The notes under the pieces were generated by a model that had not been told where the DNA came from, searched no databases, and was given only the letters and a program-made list of their open reading frames with translations. The position numbers were made by a program, and so were the translations under genes. This document shows, one piece after another, positions 1 to 12,550 of a stretch of DNA of 64,000 nucleotides. Source of the stretch: Mesostigma viride (taxonomy: Eukaryota > Streptophyta > Mesostigmatophyceae > Mesostigmatales > Mesostigmataceae); assembly GCA_009746045.1 (NCBI GenBank), contig RPFO01000058.1:1-64000 (forward strand). Reading direction: 5' to 3'. Within the stretch, counting starts at the first letter, position 1. The number at the start of each line of letters is the position of its first letter.

Positions 1-292
1 AGGCCGAGCGCAACCCAGGCACTGTGGATCAGTGGGCGTCCAGACAGCGTCAGAGAGAGGCGCTGCGCGTGGTCGCCAAGCAGGAGATCACGCTGACTCC
101 GTTGGCGCCGTGGCCCCAAGTCACGCCAGTTGGCTGGGGCCCGGAGAGGCGCGAGGCGGCTGCGATGCCGCCTGCGACGGAGCACGGGGCGGCAGTCGCC
201 CCTACCACGCCCATGGGTGGTGAAACCACCCAGGACCCTCTGGCAGGTCAGAGGGTCCAACCTCAGCAGCGGGCTCCCCCGCCCAGCGTGGG

Positions 293-1596
293 GGCCAGGT
301 GGCTGAGGAGGCCACCGGGGTTGCAGGGACCCCGGCGGCGACGCCAGCTCCCGGGGTCGCAGGGACCCCGGCAGCGACGCCGGCCTCCGGCGCAGGCGGG
401 GAGGTAACTCCCATGGAGGGTGTCACTGCACCTCCAGCGGCTCTGGGGGCAGGCCCCCTCCAGTCGCAACAGGGACAAGGCCCTGGCTGGGCCGGAGGGG
501 CCTCAGGGTCCCACCCTGGCAGGGCAGCAGCCGGCACGGCTGGACGGCGATCGGGAAGGTCAGGACTTCATCACCCTGGGTGATGAGCCTGTGTGGAGGG
601 CCATTCAGGCCGCCACCGCCTCCTTCCGTGGGCTGGCCGACAGGAGCCAGCAGCTGCACATCGCGGAGGCGGGCAGCCTGGTGTGTGCGATTATCACGCA
701 CATACTGGGCTTGCCCAAAGTCCACGCGGACACACGCAGGGTGTGTGACGACTTGCTGCCTGCCCTGCAGGCCCTCCTCTCAGGGAGGAGGGTGCAGGGG
801 AACAGGGTTCGCCTGGTGCGACTCCTAGAGCTCCTGCACAATGCCATCATGAAAGGGCTGGTAGGTGGTTGCCTACCTGGCTGCATCATGATTTTACTAA
901 CCCTACTGACGATGACGTGTCTCTCTCTCCCACCTTCATGACTGGAGGAGGCCCGCAGCAGGAGGCGGGAAGTCACACATACGAGCGGGACACCTCAGTT
1001 CTGTACGGTTAGTAAAATCATGATGCAGCCAGGTAGGAAGGCAACCACCTACCAGCCCCTTTCATGATGGCATTGTGCAGGAGCTCCAGGAGTCGCACCA
1101 GGCGAACCCTGTTCCCCTGCACCCTCCTCCCTGAGAGGAGGGCCTGCAGGGCAGGCAGCAAGTCGTCACACACCCTGCGTGTGTCCGCGTGGACTTTGGG
1201 CAAGCCCAGTATGTGCGTGATAATCGCACACACCAGGCTGCCCGCCTCCGCGATGTGCAGCTGCTGGCTCCTGTCGGCCAGCCCACGGAAGGAGGCGGTG
1301 GCGGCCTGAATGGCCCTCCACACAGGCTCATCACCCAGGGTGATGAAGTCCTGACCTTCCAGATCGCCGTCCAGCCGTGCCGGCTGCTGCCCTGCCAGGG
1401 TGGGACCCTGTGGCCCCTCCGGCCCAGCCAGGGCCTTGTCCCTGTTGCGAATGGAGGGGGCCTGCCCCCCAGAGCCGCTGGAGGTGCCAGTGACACCCTC
1501 CATGGGAGTTACCTCCCCCGCCTGCGCCTCGACCCCGGGAGCTGGCGTCGCCGCCGGGGTCCCTGCAACCCCGGTGGCCTCCTGGGCCACCTGGCC
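293..1596. repeat. Large imperfect palindrome (about 0.6-kb arms)
   Basis: The left arm (293-900) reappears as its reverse complement at 1007-1596, around a 106-bp spacer (901-1006). Arm boundaries are sharp: the left arm ends CATGATTTTACTAA and the right arm starts TTAGTAAAATCATG. The right arm is slightly shorter because of a deletion in a GC-rich repeat. Both arms encode the same roughly 150-aa reading frame (+ about 420-880, - about 1590-1040), rich in Ala/Pro/Gly at the start and then containing GDEPVWRAIQAATASFRG. I do not recognise this protein. It could be a fragment of a mobile-element ORF copied as an inverted dimer. Confidence 0.85.
420..941 (+). other. Unrecognised ORF in left palindrome arm
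   Basis: Open frame of about 170 codons covering the left arm of the palindrome, mirrored by the minus-strand frame 1018-1590. The conserved core includes GDEPVWRAIQAATASFRG and LVRLLELLHNAIMKG, which look helical. Because the frame is preserved in both arms it may once have been coding. No family is recognised, no start or splice context was established, and it lies just downstream of the last visible MCCB exon. It may be part of a transposable element or an exon of an unknown gene. Confidence 0.25.
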
Positions 1597-1654
1597 TCAC
1601 TGTTCAGTGGCAGTAAAGGCATGGGGGCTGTCATGTTGTCTAGTACAACGTGCT

Positions 1655-1895
1655 CAGCACAGGTGCAGGATGAAATATTCCTGTCACCTGTCACCAGGAA
1701 TTCAGCCACCACTGTGCAGGGCAGGGGTGGCTGGTCCTCACACGTTGTGCAGGTGCAACGTGGACAGGTCCAGGATGTCATAGTCCTGTCACCTGTCACT
1801 AGGACTTCAGCCCCCTCTGTGCAGGGCAGGGGTGGCTGGTCCTCACATGTTGTGCAGGTGCAACATGGACAGTGCAGGGTGAAATAAACCTGTCT
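1655..1895. repeat. 105-bp tandem repeat, about 2.3 copies
   Basis: Two near-identical units containing GCAGGGGTGGCTGGTCCTCA (at 1721 and 1826, so period 105), followed by a partial third copy. They lie immediately outside the right arm of the palindrome. Sequence from about 1900 to 2960 is otherwise unremarkable; the motif GCGGGACACCTCAGT occurs both in the palindrome spacer (about 983) and near 2380. Confidence 0.75.
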
Positions 1896-2964
1896 CCTGT
1901 CACTCCTCAGGTTGCAGGTAACCTGAGCTCAGTGGACTCAGCCTGGCTGGGTATTCTTTTCTCTGAGTGGGCGATGATGATGGAACAACATGGAACCTCT
2001 TAAACGGTTACCTTGGCATTTTTTTTACAATGGCTCTCTTGGCTGGTGATGCACTCCCTGGATAGGCAGACAGGCATAGCTATCTCCCTTGTGAGCTCGC
2101 GAGGAGGAGGAACTCCCCGGGCATGTTGAGCTAAACGTGATGCCATCACAAGTATTGCACGAGTTCTGGGGCCCATCTTTTTCAGTCCAGATGTTGCAGT
2201 ATGGGTGTCAGTTGCTCAGCACCTCAGTCAGCTTGGAGTCAGTCTCCTAGCTGGGCAGGATCAGGCTTGAAGTCGCTAGCCTTCAACCTGAAAGGAAAAC
2301 ATAATGGGAGTTAGATGAGATGCTTAGGCTGACACACGGATTTCCGGCCTGCGCGCCGCGTATTGCCTACCGCGGCTGAGCGGGACACCTCAGTACTGTA
2401 CGGCAGGGTGTACGGTACTGAGGCGTCATGTGGACTGACGTGCAGTTAGTGCCAGACTGTTCCTAGGTGCTAGATCGACCCGCCAGGTCCGGTGTAGCGG
2501 GGCCTGACGGGCCGAGTCTTAGCTGGTCGCTAGTGACGTGGTCGCATGGCATTGCAGTGTCCAGTTGTCCACTGGTAGGTGCTGCAGGTAGCACTGCCAT
2601 AGGCATATAGGCGCAGCACTGGGGAGTGCCGCAGCACCCGAGTTTGCCCAGACGTTCCATTCTGAGCCCTCAAGCTTACACTACTCTCATTGTATTATTG
2701 CTAATACAACCATCCTTCCATCTCAGCTTTCGGCAGTTGTCCATCGTCGTTAGACTCGTTCCAACTCACACCAGTACCAAGTCAAAAGGCCGCACACATA
2801 TGCTGTGCTGCGCGCCCTCGTTGTGAACTCACTGCCCTCAGGCATGAAACCTTAAACCATGAGATGCAAAAAGGACCACTGAGAGAGAGAGAGCACCACC
2901 GGAACAGCAACGACTGTCCAGGGCTTCCCATGCACAGTGACAGAGCCAGCGACACGCGTGCTAA

Positions 2965-3335
2965 CACTATATCACTACTGGTGGTATATCACTACCTACT
3001 TATCACCCGTGTATTACTACTTAAGAGACTACTTAATCAATATGTATCACTTCTGGTGGTATATCACTACCTACTTATCACCGGTGTATTACTTAAGAGA
3101 CTAATTAATAAATATGTATCACTTCTGGTGGTATCATCAGTATATGACTGGTGTGTCACTATTAGTATACTAGTATCACCACCATGATATCGCTAGTGTA
3201 TAACTACGGCGAGCACCCAAAGAGCACCATGCGATAGGACACAACGAGCAAGGCATGCACCACTAAGAGTATACACGACCAGCCTATCTGCACCACTAAG
3301 AGTATACACGACCAGCCGATCTTCGCGAAAGCATG
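2965..3335. repeat. Short tandem duplications
   Basis: About 2.5 copies of a unit of roughly 65 bp built on TATCACTACCTACTTATCACC (2985-3150), followed by two copies of CACCACTAAGAGTATACACG (about 3260-3320). They lie in the intron after MCCB exon 11 on the transcribed minus strand. Confidence 0.6.
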
Positions 3336-3411
3336 CTGGAGGTCCTGTGTTCAAATCCAGCATTGTACAAAAAATTTCACTACCAGCATGAAATGAGCAC
3401 GCGGCGCGCAC

Positions 3412-6400
3412 CATGAAGCCGGTGATGTTCTGCAGGAAGACCAAGGGGATGCCCCGCTGGTTGCACAGCTGGATGAAGTGCGCGCCCTTGAGCGCGCTGT
3501 CGCTGAAGAGGACGCCGTTGTTGGCCACGATACCCACAGGGACGCCCCAGATGCTGGCGAACCCGGTGACGAGCGTCTGCAGTGAGGGGCGCGTGGTAAA
3601 CCAGGTGGATTATTTTTAGATTATTTCCACACGCTTTGTCTCAGCCACATTTTAACTAGGAAGGACATTGTCCTGTGTCAGCCCCGTGACACGCGTCGTC
3701 AGGCGGGCGCGCGCGTCGTCATGTGGGCGCGTGCGTCGCCATGCCGGCGCGCGATTTGTCACACGGGCGCACAGTTAACCCATTTTGAGCCGTGCTCCGT
3801 GTCAGCCCGGTGGCGAGCGCCTGCAGTTACGAGCGCCTGGTGCCCAACATGCTGCGTACAACGTAGCGGAACCCACATCGCGTATCACGGAACCCACACT
3901 GTGACTATTATATTTCGGAACACAGGGCCATGCAGGGGGGAGCGGGCGCAGGGTTGTCCGTGTCAAACTGTGTCCTGTGCCAGCCCGGCACCTAGGGTCC
4001 GACATATAATCTATTATGGGGAAGCCAGCGCAGATATCCGCAGGAGGAGCCGGGCAGGGGTGGCGGACATGAGAGATGCCGTTGCCAAAAGCGTTTCATG
4101 AAAGGGGCAGGAACCACGGCCGGCACGTGCATGTGTTCACTCCTCGCTGATCTTGACTGCACGGCACGCCCAGGCTCATAACCGTATCTGCCCACTTCCC
4201 CTGTGCCGGCAACAATACAGCACCCACGCCGCGCCGGTCTAACGGAGAGATATAACAGCCCATCATGCCGCACAAGGGTTCGCCGCCGTGGTTGTCCCTT
4301 TTCATCCGTCACGCCGCGTGTACACGAGCGCCCTCGTGTGCAACATGGCCCCCAAGCGCCAACCCACCATCTCGCCGGCCAATCCAAGAGCTTCAGCGTG
4401 CGCCGGTCATGTTGCGCACACGTTGGTCCACCGTCAAGCATGGCCTCATGTCGCGCACACGTTGGTCCACCGTCAAGCATGGCCATTAAGCAATTTTTGT
4501 ACCGATCCACCATGCCATATGATATGCATATCGCACGCAGTGTGCGTAGAGTACATAGCACGGCTGTACGCGTGCTGCTGGTCCCCGCCCACCGTGCCCA
4601 ACACGTAGTATTTGATACAGCACCCGGCACCCGCCCACCGTGCCCAAGAAGCCCACCATGCCTGTTCACCTGCTCGTACATAAGCAGTCGACCCACCGTC
4701 GCATATAAATACTCATACACTTTCAACTCACCCACCGCACCGTACACGACTCCAATAACACCACATCCACCCACCGTGCCGTACAGCTTCTTGAACTCGC
4801 TGAAGCGGCTGCCATCCGTCACGCGTGCGATCACGCCGCGCACGTCGTAAGGCTGGCGGGGGTCCTCGGGGACCAGACCATACAGCTCCTCCGCCGGGTA
4901 CAAAGGGGGTTCAATGGCCCCCCACAATCCCGATCCACCCCCCGCATGCCTCCCGGCTGCACTACCCTCAGGTGTGTGTGGGACTTGGCCCCATAGGGGG
5001 ACTTGGCCCAACGGGGAGGCATCCGCGGAGGGTCGGGCGGGGGGAGGTGGGAGGGTATGGTGGCGGCGCCTGTTCGGGGGATTCCCGCGGTCGAGGGGAA
5101 GTGGGCCGCCAGCTGGCGCACTTGCAGCAGCGCGCTGAGCTCATCTGGCAGGCCGAAAATAGCCACGGAAGAGCGACAGTTGAGAAATCGCGCCGATCCA
5201 AGGTAAGTCCTGGACACGTGTCAGTCGCGGAAGTAGTCGCGTATGCAGTCTGAATGTGTTTTCTGGACTCATGGCAAGTGCCTGGCCTGTGCGCGTACAA
5301 GACAAGGGTGAGGGTCTGATGTCGCTTGCCAGCAAAGGGAGCCGTCCAAGACCAGAGGATGGGATGCACCCACAAGGTTTGGGCAGTGCATGCTTGGCCG
5401 CCGCTGATGGCACCATGGACCTTTGGGCGTGGAAAACCCCACCTATCCTAAATCAGGGCGATGCACCCGATAAGAACATTTGTGTCGATGAGGGGGTGGT
5501 GGTGGGTGGGTGGGTGGGTGGGGGTGGGTGGGTGGGTGGGTGGGTGGGTGGGTGGGTGGGTGGGTGGGTGGGTGGGTGGGTGGGTGGGTGGGTGGGTGGG
5601 TGGGTGGGTGGGTGGGTGGGTGGGTGGGTGGGTGGTGGGTGGGTGGGTGGGTGGGTGGCCGGGTGGGTAGGTGGGTGGGTGGGGGATTAATTCATTCATT
5701 AATTAATTAGACTCGTGCTCCCGTTGGGAGTCACGGAGCATTAACCCTGATGGATGGATGGATGGATGGATGGATGGGTGGGTGGGTGGGTGGTGGGTGG
5801 GTGGGTGGGTGGGTGGGTGGGTGGGTGGTGGGTGGGTGGGTGGGTGGGTGGGTGGGTGGGTGGGTGGGTGGGTGGGTGGGTGTGTTGGTGTTGGTGGTGG
5901 GGTGTTCATGTGGATCAGATGGGGGGGGGGGGCTAGGGGGATGCTAGGTGGACGAAAGGAGAGCACCGCGGAGCTGTATTTCCCGGGAAACAGCACGCCG
6001 GGTGCGCACAAGTAATGATGCGGGCAGCGGCTGTGCATCCACATGACCGCATGCCGCATGAGGGCATGCCCCATGACGGCATGAGGGCAAGCCACGACAA
6101 TGATCATGCGCCCACGCGGGGTCATCCACACAAGTCACCGCTCTGGGTGGTGGCACCGCTCAAGCCTCAAGCATCAACGGCTTGACATTGTAAAGGGCAC
6201 ACCTGCATCCACCACATGCCACCCCGCTGCTGCGTGCGGAATCAAGCCCTAAACTTGGGCAAGGGCACTAGCGCACACACCGGGTGCATAGTGGTCCGTC
6301 ACCCCGGACACCTTGCAGTGCAGGTCGGCACCACCCAACTCCTCGGCTGTCACCACCTCTCCCGTTGCGGCCTGGGGTGACATGGCCGAAACACATGGCC

Positions 6401-9400
6401 GTAAAGATGGCAGCAAACAGGCCAGTAAATTTGCCAGTATGCCAGTAACCATGCCCGTAAACAGGCCAGTAAGCAGGCCAGTAAAAGTGCCAGCAAACAG
6501 GCCGGTAACCATGCCAGTAGCCATGCATGTAGCCAGGCCGGTAAAGGTGCCAGTAAACGTGCCAGTAAACAGGCCGGAAAAGAGGCCGGTAAACAGGCCT
6601 GTAAACAGGCCGGTAAACAGGCCGGTAAACAGGCCAGTAAACACGACACACCGGGTCATCACAGGAGCACCATTCATCGACAATCACGCGGACAGGAGCA
6701 CCATTCATCGACAATCACGCGGACAGGAGCACCATTCATCGACAATCACGCGGACAGGAGCACCATTCATCAACAATCACGCGGACAGGAGCACCATTCA
6801 TCAACGATCACGCGGACAGGAGCACCATTCATCGACAATCACGCGGACAGGAGCACCATTCATCGACAATCACGCGGACAGGAGCACCATTCATCAACAA
6901 TCACGCGGACAGGAGCACCATTCATCAACGATCACGCGGACAGGAGCACCATTCATCGACAATCACGCGGACAGGAGCACCATTCATCAACAATCACGCG
7001 GACAGGAGCACCATTCATCAACGATCACGCGGACAGGAGCACCATTCATCAACGATCACGCGGACTGCATCGCGTAGCCATGGGAGGCATGCGATGATGC
7101 GCACCGGCAGGTCAGTACCATGATTTCAACAGGGGAACCAAGTCTTTGCGGAAAAGAAAAGTTGGGGGCCTGCGGCTTCGCACGGCACCCCCCTTTGGGG
7201 ATTGTGAAAGAAGTTGGGGGCCTTGCAGTGCCGGCCCTGCTTGGGCAAAGACTTGGGTATGTGTTCGAGGATGACATACTAGTACTGGTGTTGAGAGGAT
7301 GACTTCCTAGCTACGTGGATGGTGGATGGTGGACCGTACGGACGGACATTGTCTGGCCAGCAAGTACAAGACAGACTGATATGTGACCTCCCCTGCGGTC
7401 CTTGTGTTGTTGTAGCGCGCGACATCCAGGCTGGATGGCTAGCGCGCGACATCCAGGCTGGATGGCTAGCGCGTGGCCTCCAGGCTGGATGGCTAGCGCG
7501 CGACATCCAGGCTGGATGGCTAGCGCGTGGCATGCAGGCTGGATGGCTAGCGCGTGGCATGCAGGCTGGATGGCGAGGCCCAACCCGCCTTGAGACCTGC
7601 CGTCCAAGGACGGATGCGCTAGCGGCAACCTAATTCTGAAAAGGGACAGTAACCAGCTCCACGCATGGGGTGTGGATGTTGTTGACCTGCGAACAGCGCA
7701 GGCGGTCGACTGATCGGTTAGATAATACAGCTGGCTAATTACCGAGCTGATTGGTGAACTAGGAAGTGCCTGCTACCCAGCGCGCCCTCCTGTGCCATGC
7801 CTGCCACTCCAACACCCTCACCTTGACCAGCGGGGGTCCCCCCAGGAAGATGGTCCCTGCACCCTTGACGATAATGCTCTCATCCGCGATGGCCGGCACG
7901 TACGCACCCCCCGCGGTGCAGGAGCCCAGAACGACCGCCACCTGGGGGATGCCTGCAGGGTGGCGGGCGCCGCAGGGTTTGCATGCCGCGCGTACGACGA
8001 AACGAGCGTTATGCCATAAACGGCACATGTTACGGACAAAAAGAGCGCAAACCACGACTCAGAGGACTCCCAACGCAAGGATTCTCAAAGCAAGGCTCCT
8101 TCTATAACAAATCAAATGCATGCCATCCTGACTGCCTGTGTTCATGCCCCGATCCCGCACCTGGGTGAGCCCGTCCCCAGCCCCCAACGAAGCACAGGAG
8201 GCACGAGAAAGGAGAAGGCCTCTTCGTCCCCAACAAGGCCACGGTGCAAAGCTGGGTAAGATAGCGTCTGCCTGCCCGGCGCCATTTTTGGTATCTCCAA
8301 GCAACCTCTCCAGCCAGCAGTTGTGCGCACGACCGCAGTTCTTCTCTCCAGCCGTTCTGCGCATGATCCACTATCATGATCTTCGTTGTCTCTGCAGTAA
8401 GTGAGTAAAGTAAGTCAATCGTGTCTCTGCCGAGTATTGTCCAAACCCTAAAACCCTAAACCCTAAACCCTAAACCCTAAACCCTAAACCCTAAACCCTA
8501 AACCCTAAACCCTAAACAGTCAATAGTGTCTCTGCCGAGTATTGTCCATAGGGAACATCCGCAGCGGGCCGCCGCAGTGGATGCCTCCCGGCTCATGCCC
8601 TTCATTAAGAAATAAACACGTGACAGCATCACATGGGTGTCAATACAAAGTAAAGGAACCTTCATACACTACGAGGCCGGAGCCCTCTCATGCCCTTACC
8701 TGGGGTGAATATATAGATACTCCCAGTAATGAATACCTGCCAAAAACTGCATCAACTACAGCCTGTCACCAACGACCATAACAAAGCTCCTTGCATGGCC
8801 AGCCGTCTGGAAAGCCAACAGAAAGGCCGTCAAAAATAACATTGGAGCTCCTCCCGGTGACGCCCAACCGCTTCTGCCCAAATATTCTACCCCACTTCAT
8901 CTATTAGCCTATTTCTCCCCCCACCACATCATCTATTAGCCTATCTCTCCCCCCACCAGTTCATCTATGAGCTTATTTCTCCCCCCACCAGTTCATCTAT
9001 TAGCCTATCTCTCTCCCCAACACTTCATCTATTAGCCTATCTCTCCCCCCGCCAGTTCATCTATTAGCCTATCTCTCCCCCCACCAGTTCATCTATTAGC
9101 TTATTTCTCCCCCCACCAGTTCATATATTAGCCTATTTCTCCCCCCACCAGTTCATCTATGAGCTTATTTCTCCCCCCACCAGCTCATCTATTAGCCTAT
9201 CTCTCTCCCCACAAGTTCATCTATTAGCCTATCTCTCTCCCCACCACTTCATCTATTAGCCTATCTTTCTCCCCACCAGTTCATCTATTAGCCTATCTCT
9301 CCCCCCACAAGTTCATCTATTAGCCTATTTCTCTCCCCACCAGTTCATCTATTAGCCTATCTCTCCCCCCACCACTTAGTAAATTAGCCTATCTCTCCCC

Positions 9401-12400
9401 CCACCGCTTAGTCTATTAGCCTATCTCTCTCCCCACCACTTAGTCTACTAACCTGTCTCTCTCCCCACCAGTCCAGTTTCAGGTCCACAAACCTCGTATG
9501 TTGCATGCACGGATACGTTTACAGAACCACGCATGTTGTTGACGTGAGGACAGGCAGAGCACGCACCCTGTGGACGCAAGGGTAGCCCACGCATCCTAAC
9601 TGCTAATAGCCACAAGGATGGGCCACGGGCACATGCGCAGGCAGTGGAGAGAGCACGCACCCTTTTGCGACATGCGCGCCTGGTTGTAGAAGATGCGCCC
9701 GAAATGGTCCCTGTCAGGGAACACCTGCAGGGAGGGGCCAACGGCAGCAGCAGGCGCACAGCATCACGGGCACCAGATCACAGTCACGGCCGCAAACCAT
9801 ATCACACCTGTCTTGGGTGGGCAAGGCAAGGAGCAAGCATAGGCAGGGCAGTGGGGAGCATTTACGGGCTGGGGAGCGCACCTGGGTGTTTGGAAAAGGG
9901 CAACACTCAGCTCTGGTCTGGGGGACAGACAGAAGGGAAGAAGCACCCCCATCTCCCCAACTGCTGTGGCCTTGACACAAGGCAAGCATTGATTCACCCC
10001 TTTCTGGAGCCGCATCACCGCATAGTCATTTGCTCCAAGTACCTAGCTGCTGGTAGACGCGTTGGGCGTTGTCCTAGACATCCAACGTCAGCATGCGCAA
10101 CATGATGGGAAGCCAGGGTGCCTTGCCGAGTCAAGGCACCTAGCTGGGGCTGTAACCATGCACAGCACTTAGCTGAGGCTATAATGACGCGCTGACGCGC
10201 AGCACCTAGCTGGGGATAAGCACGCGCAACGTTTGGTGCCTTTCATGCCTGCTACGGGGGCGTGCCACGCCACCACCACAGGTGTCGACATGAGCATGGA
10301 CATGGACCTGATCCTCGTGCGGGGGAAACCTAAGGCCCGCAACGCAGTTGTTTAGTAATCAAAGGAACAGATGTTCCTAATTATGGGCACCACGGGGACA
10401 CATAGGTCCTAGTCACAGGCAAGGGGCCGCACATGGCTGCGGCGGCAGCACCACAGAGCAACATAGAAGTGATGGGCACGATAAGACCCTGAGATGCGCT
10501 ATATAGGCTGTATAGGGCGGGCTTTGTCAGAGCAAAAGTTTGTCATCTAGGCTTTAAGGAGGAGTCCTGATACTACTACTCATGAGAGGTCTTCACACTA
10601 CGAGTTGGATAACTGTATATAGGCATTCTTGTAAAGCCTCAAAGTCTCCTGGAAGCCCTACGTTCGTCTCTGTGTGAGGCAAAGCGCGTTTGTGAGGAAC
10701 CTACTTCTGCCTGCCGCGGAAGGTTTGCCCCGCCGCTATCCACCAGATAGATGCACGGCAGGTGGCACTGCTCCGCGATCTCTTGCGCCCGCAGGTGCTT
10801 CTTCACCTGGCATGGGCGTGTCCACCAGCAGGATTGCATGGCGCGAAGCATAGGACATGTAAGACATCGCAATGTGAGACAGATCTCCTGGGCATGCGCG
10901 TGCTTTTTCACCTGGTGTGGGAGCGCCAGGGATGGAGAGCGACATCCTCAGGCCCTTGTCGTGACAGGGGGATGTAGAAAGGCCATGGATACCAAACGTG
11001 TTTCATTAATTAATGGATACCGAAAGGCAATGGCAGTATTGCTCCGAAACCGCAGAGGATATCGTTGTAGAATCGCTAAGGGTTGTTGTATATTGTCGTC
11101 AGAAAGCTACAAACGTGAAATCGCTAGCTGCCCAAATCTGAGATTCCACGGAACACATAAGTAAGTAAGAAAGCCTAGAAGCTACCGGAAAGGAATCGAA
11201 CATAGGACATTTGGCATAATTGCGCGGCTGTGTGAGTCTCCTGATCCGAAGGCATCTCACTTAACGTGTCGAAACAGCCCAACTGCGAAAAACCTCTTTA
11301 CCGGAGAGGGGTGCCAATATGTCCGATATGCTGAATCTATAAAAGATTACTCATTGCTAGGGCTATGTGCGCAGGAGTACTAACGCACGGACCTACGCGA
11401 TATTCTAGTATCGCTGAAAGGAGGCGGGTCGACCACGGCTGGAATCTGGTTGAAGTTTGACGTACAAACCAAGATTATTATATATAGATGCAGTATTGTG
11501 CAAGTACTCTGATACTGGATGGGCGATGTGGGCATGGCAGGGTGCCGGGGGTGGCAAGGAATATGAGACATTTGAGTGAGTGCCACATGTCATCTCGGTT
11601 TGGGTTGAGCCCGCACGCACGATGGCAAAAGGATCCAACTCCGCAAAAGCTCGTCGCACAGAAACGCATGGGCATGGTCAGCGCTATGAATGGGGGATTG
11701 TGGTCACAGGGGATTTGTTGCCACATGGGATTTGTGCTCGCAGGGGAGTGTGGTCACAGGGGAGTGTGGTCACAGGGGTGGGGTGGTGGCTGTCATAGTC
11801 CCTAGGGCCGTCGGTGCGTGTGATCGTTGGTCACCATCACGCTCATGGGGTATTAGGCGATATCTAGTATGGGGTATAAGGCACGCATGATGACAGGGTG
11901 GCAGTCACTATATGCATGGTGGTGGGCCACCGTGTAGGCATCGTCTGCATAGCAATAGGGCCGTGGTGAATATGCTCACCGTGATGGGTAGGAGGCATTA
12001 TGTGCATAGTGACAGGGATGTGGTGCTAAATTTTGTACCAAGGAGACGACCAGCGCAGGCCAGAAATCAGGAGAATCCGGACCATGGTAGCTCGAGCCTG
12101 CCGTTATCATGTCCGCGTTCTCGAGTCGTTCAGTTTGTATACTGCCCGTGATGGGGTCGAAGGCCTTGCATGCACAGTGGTGGTGCCACGGTCACCGTGC
12201 TCACCGTGATGGGGTAGTAGGTGCCCCCCTTGACCGTCGCGTCGTTGGCCACCAGCATGCACAGCCGCCCTTGCACGCGACCGATGCCTGTCACGATGCC
12301 GCCCGACGGCACGTGTTCGTGGGTGCCGTACAGCTGGTGTCCCGCCAGCTGGACCAGCAGCAGCCGAGGTGCGTGTGTGTGTGCGTGGGGGGGGCCGGGG

Positions 12401-12478
12401 GAACGGGGTGTGTATGTATGTGCGTGTGTGTGTGTGTGTGTTTCAATGGTGTGTGTGGGGGCCGGGTGGGGAGGGGGT

Positions 12479-12550
<72 letters not shown>

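Noticed and set aside
3336-3390. Possible tRNA end with GTGTTCAAATCCAGC
   Set aside because: A B-box-like match only; no cloverleaf could be formed around it.
3992-5011. 339-codon minus-strand frame read as one protein
   Set aside because: Only its first part (to 4775) matches MCCB; the rest is intron open by chance in a repeated, GC-rich sequence.
6657-7067. CRISPR-like regular repeats
   Set aside because: Units are head-to-tail with no unique spacers, and the genome is eukaryotic.
11180-11260. Minus-strand tRNA-like sequence with TGTTCGATTCC
   Set aside because: The T-stem does not pair and no acceptor or D-arm could be built.
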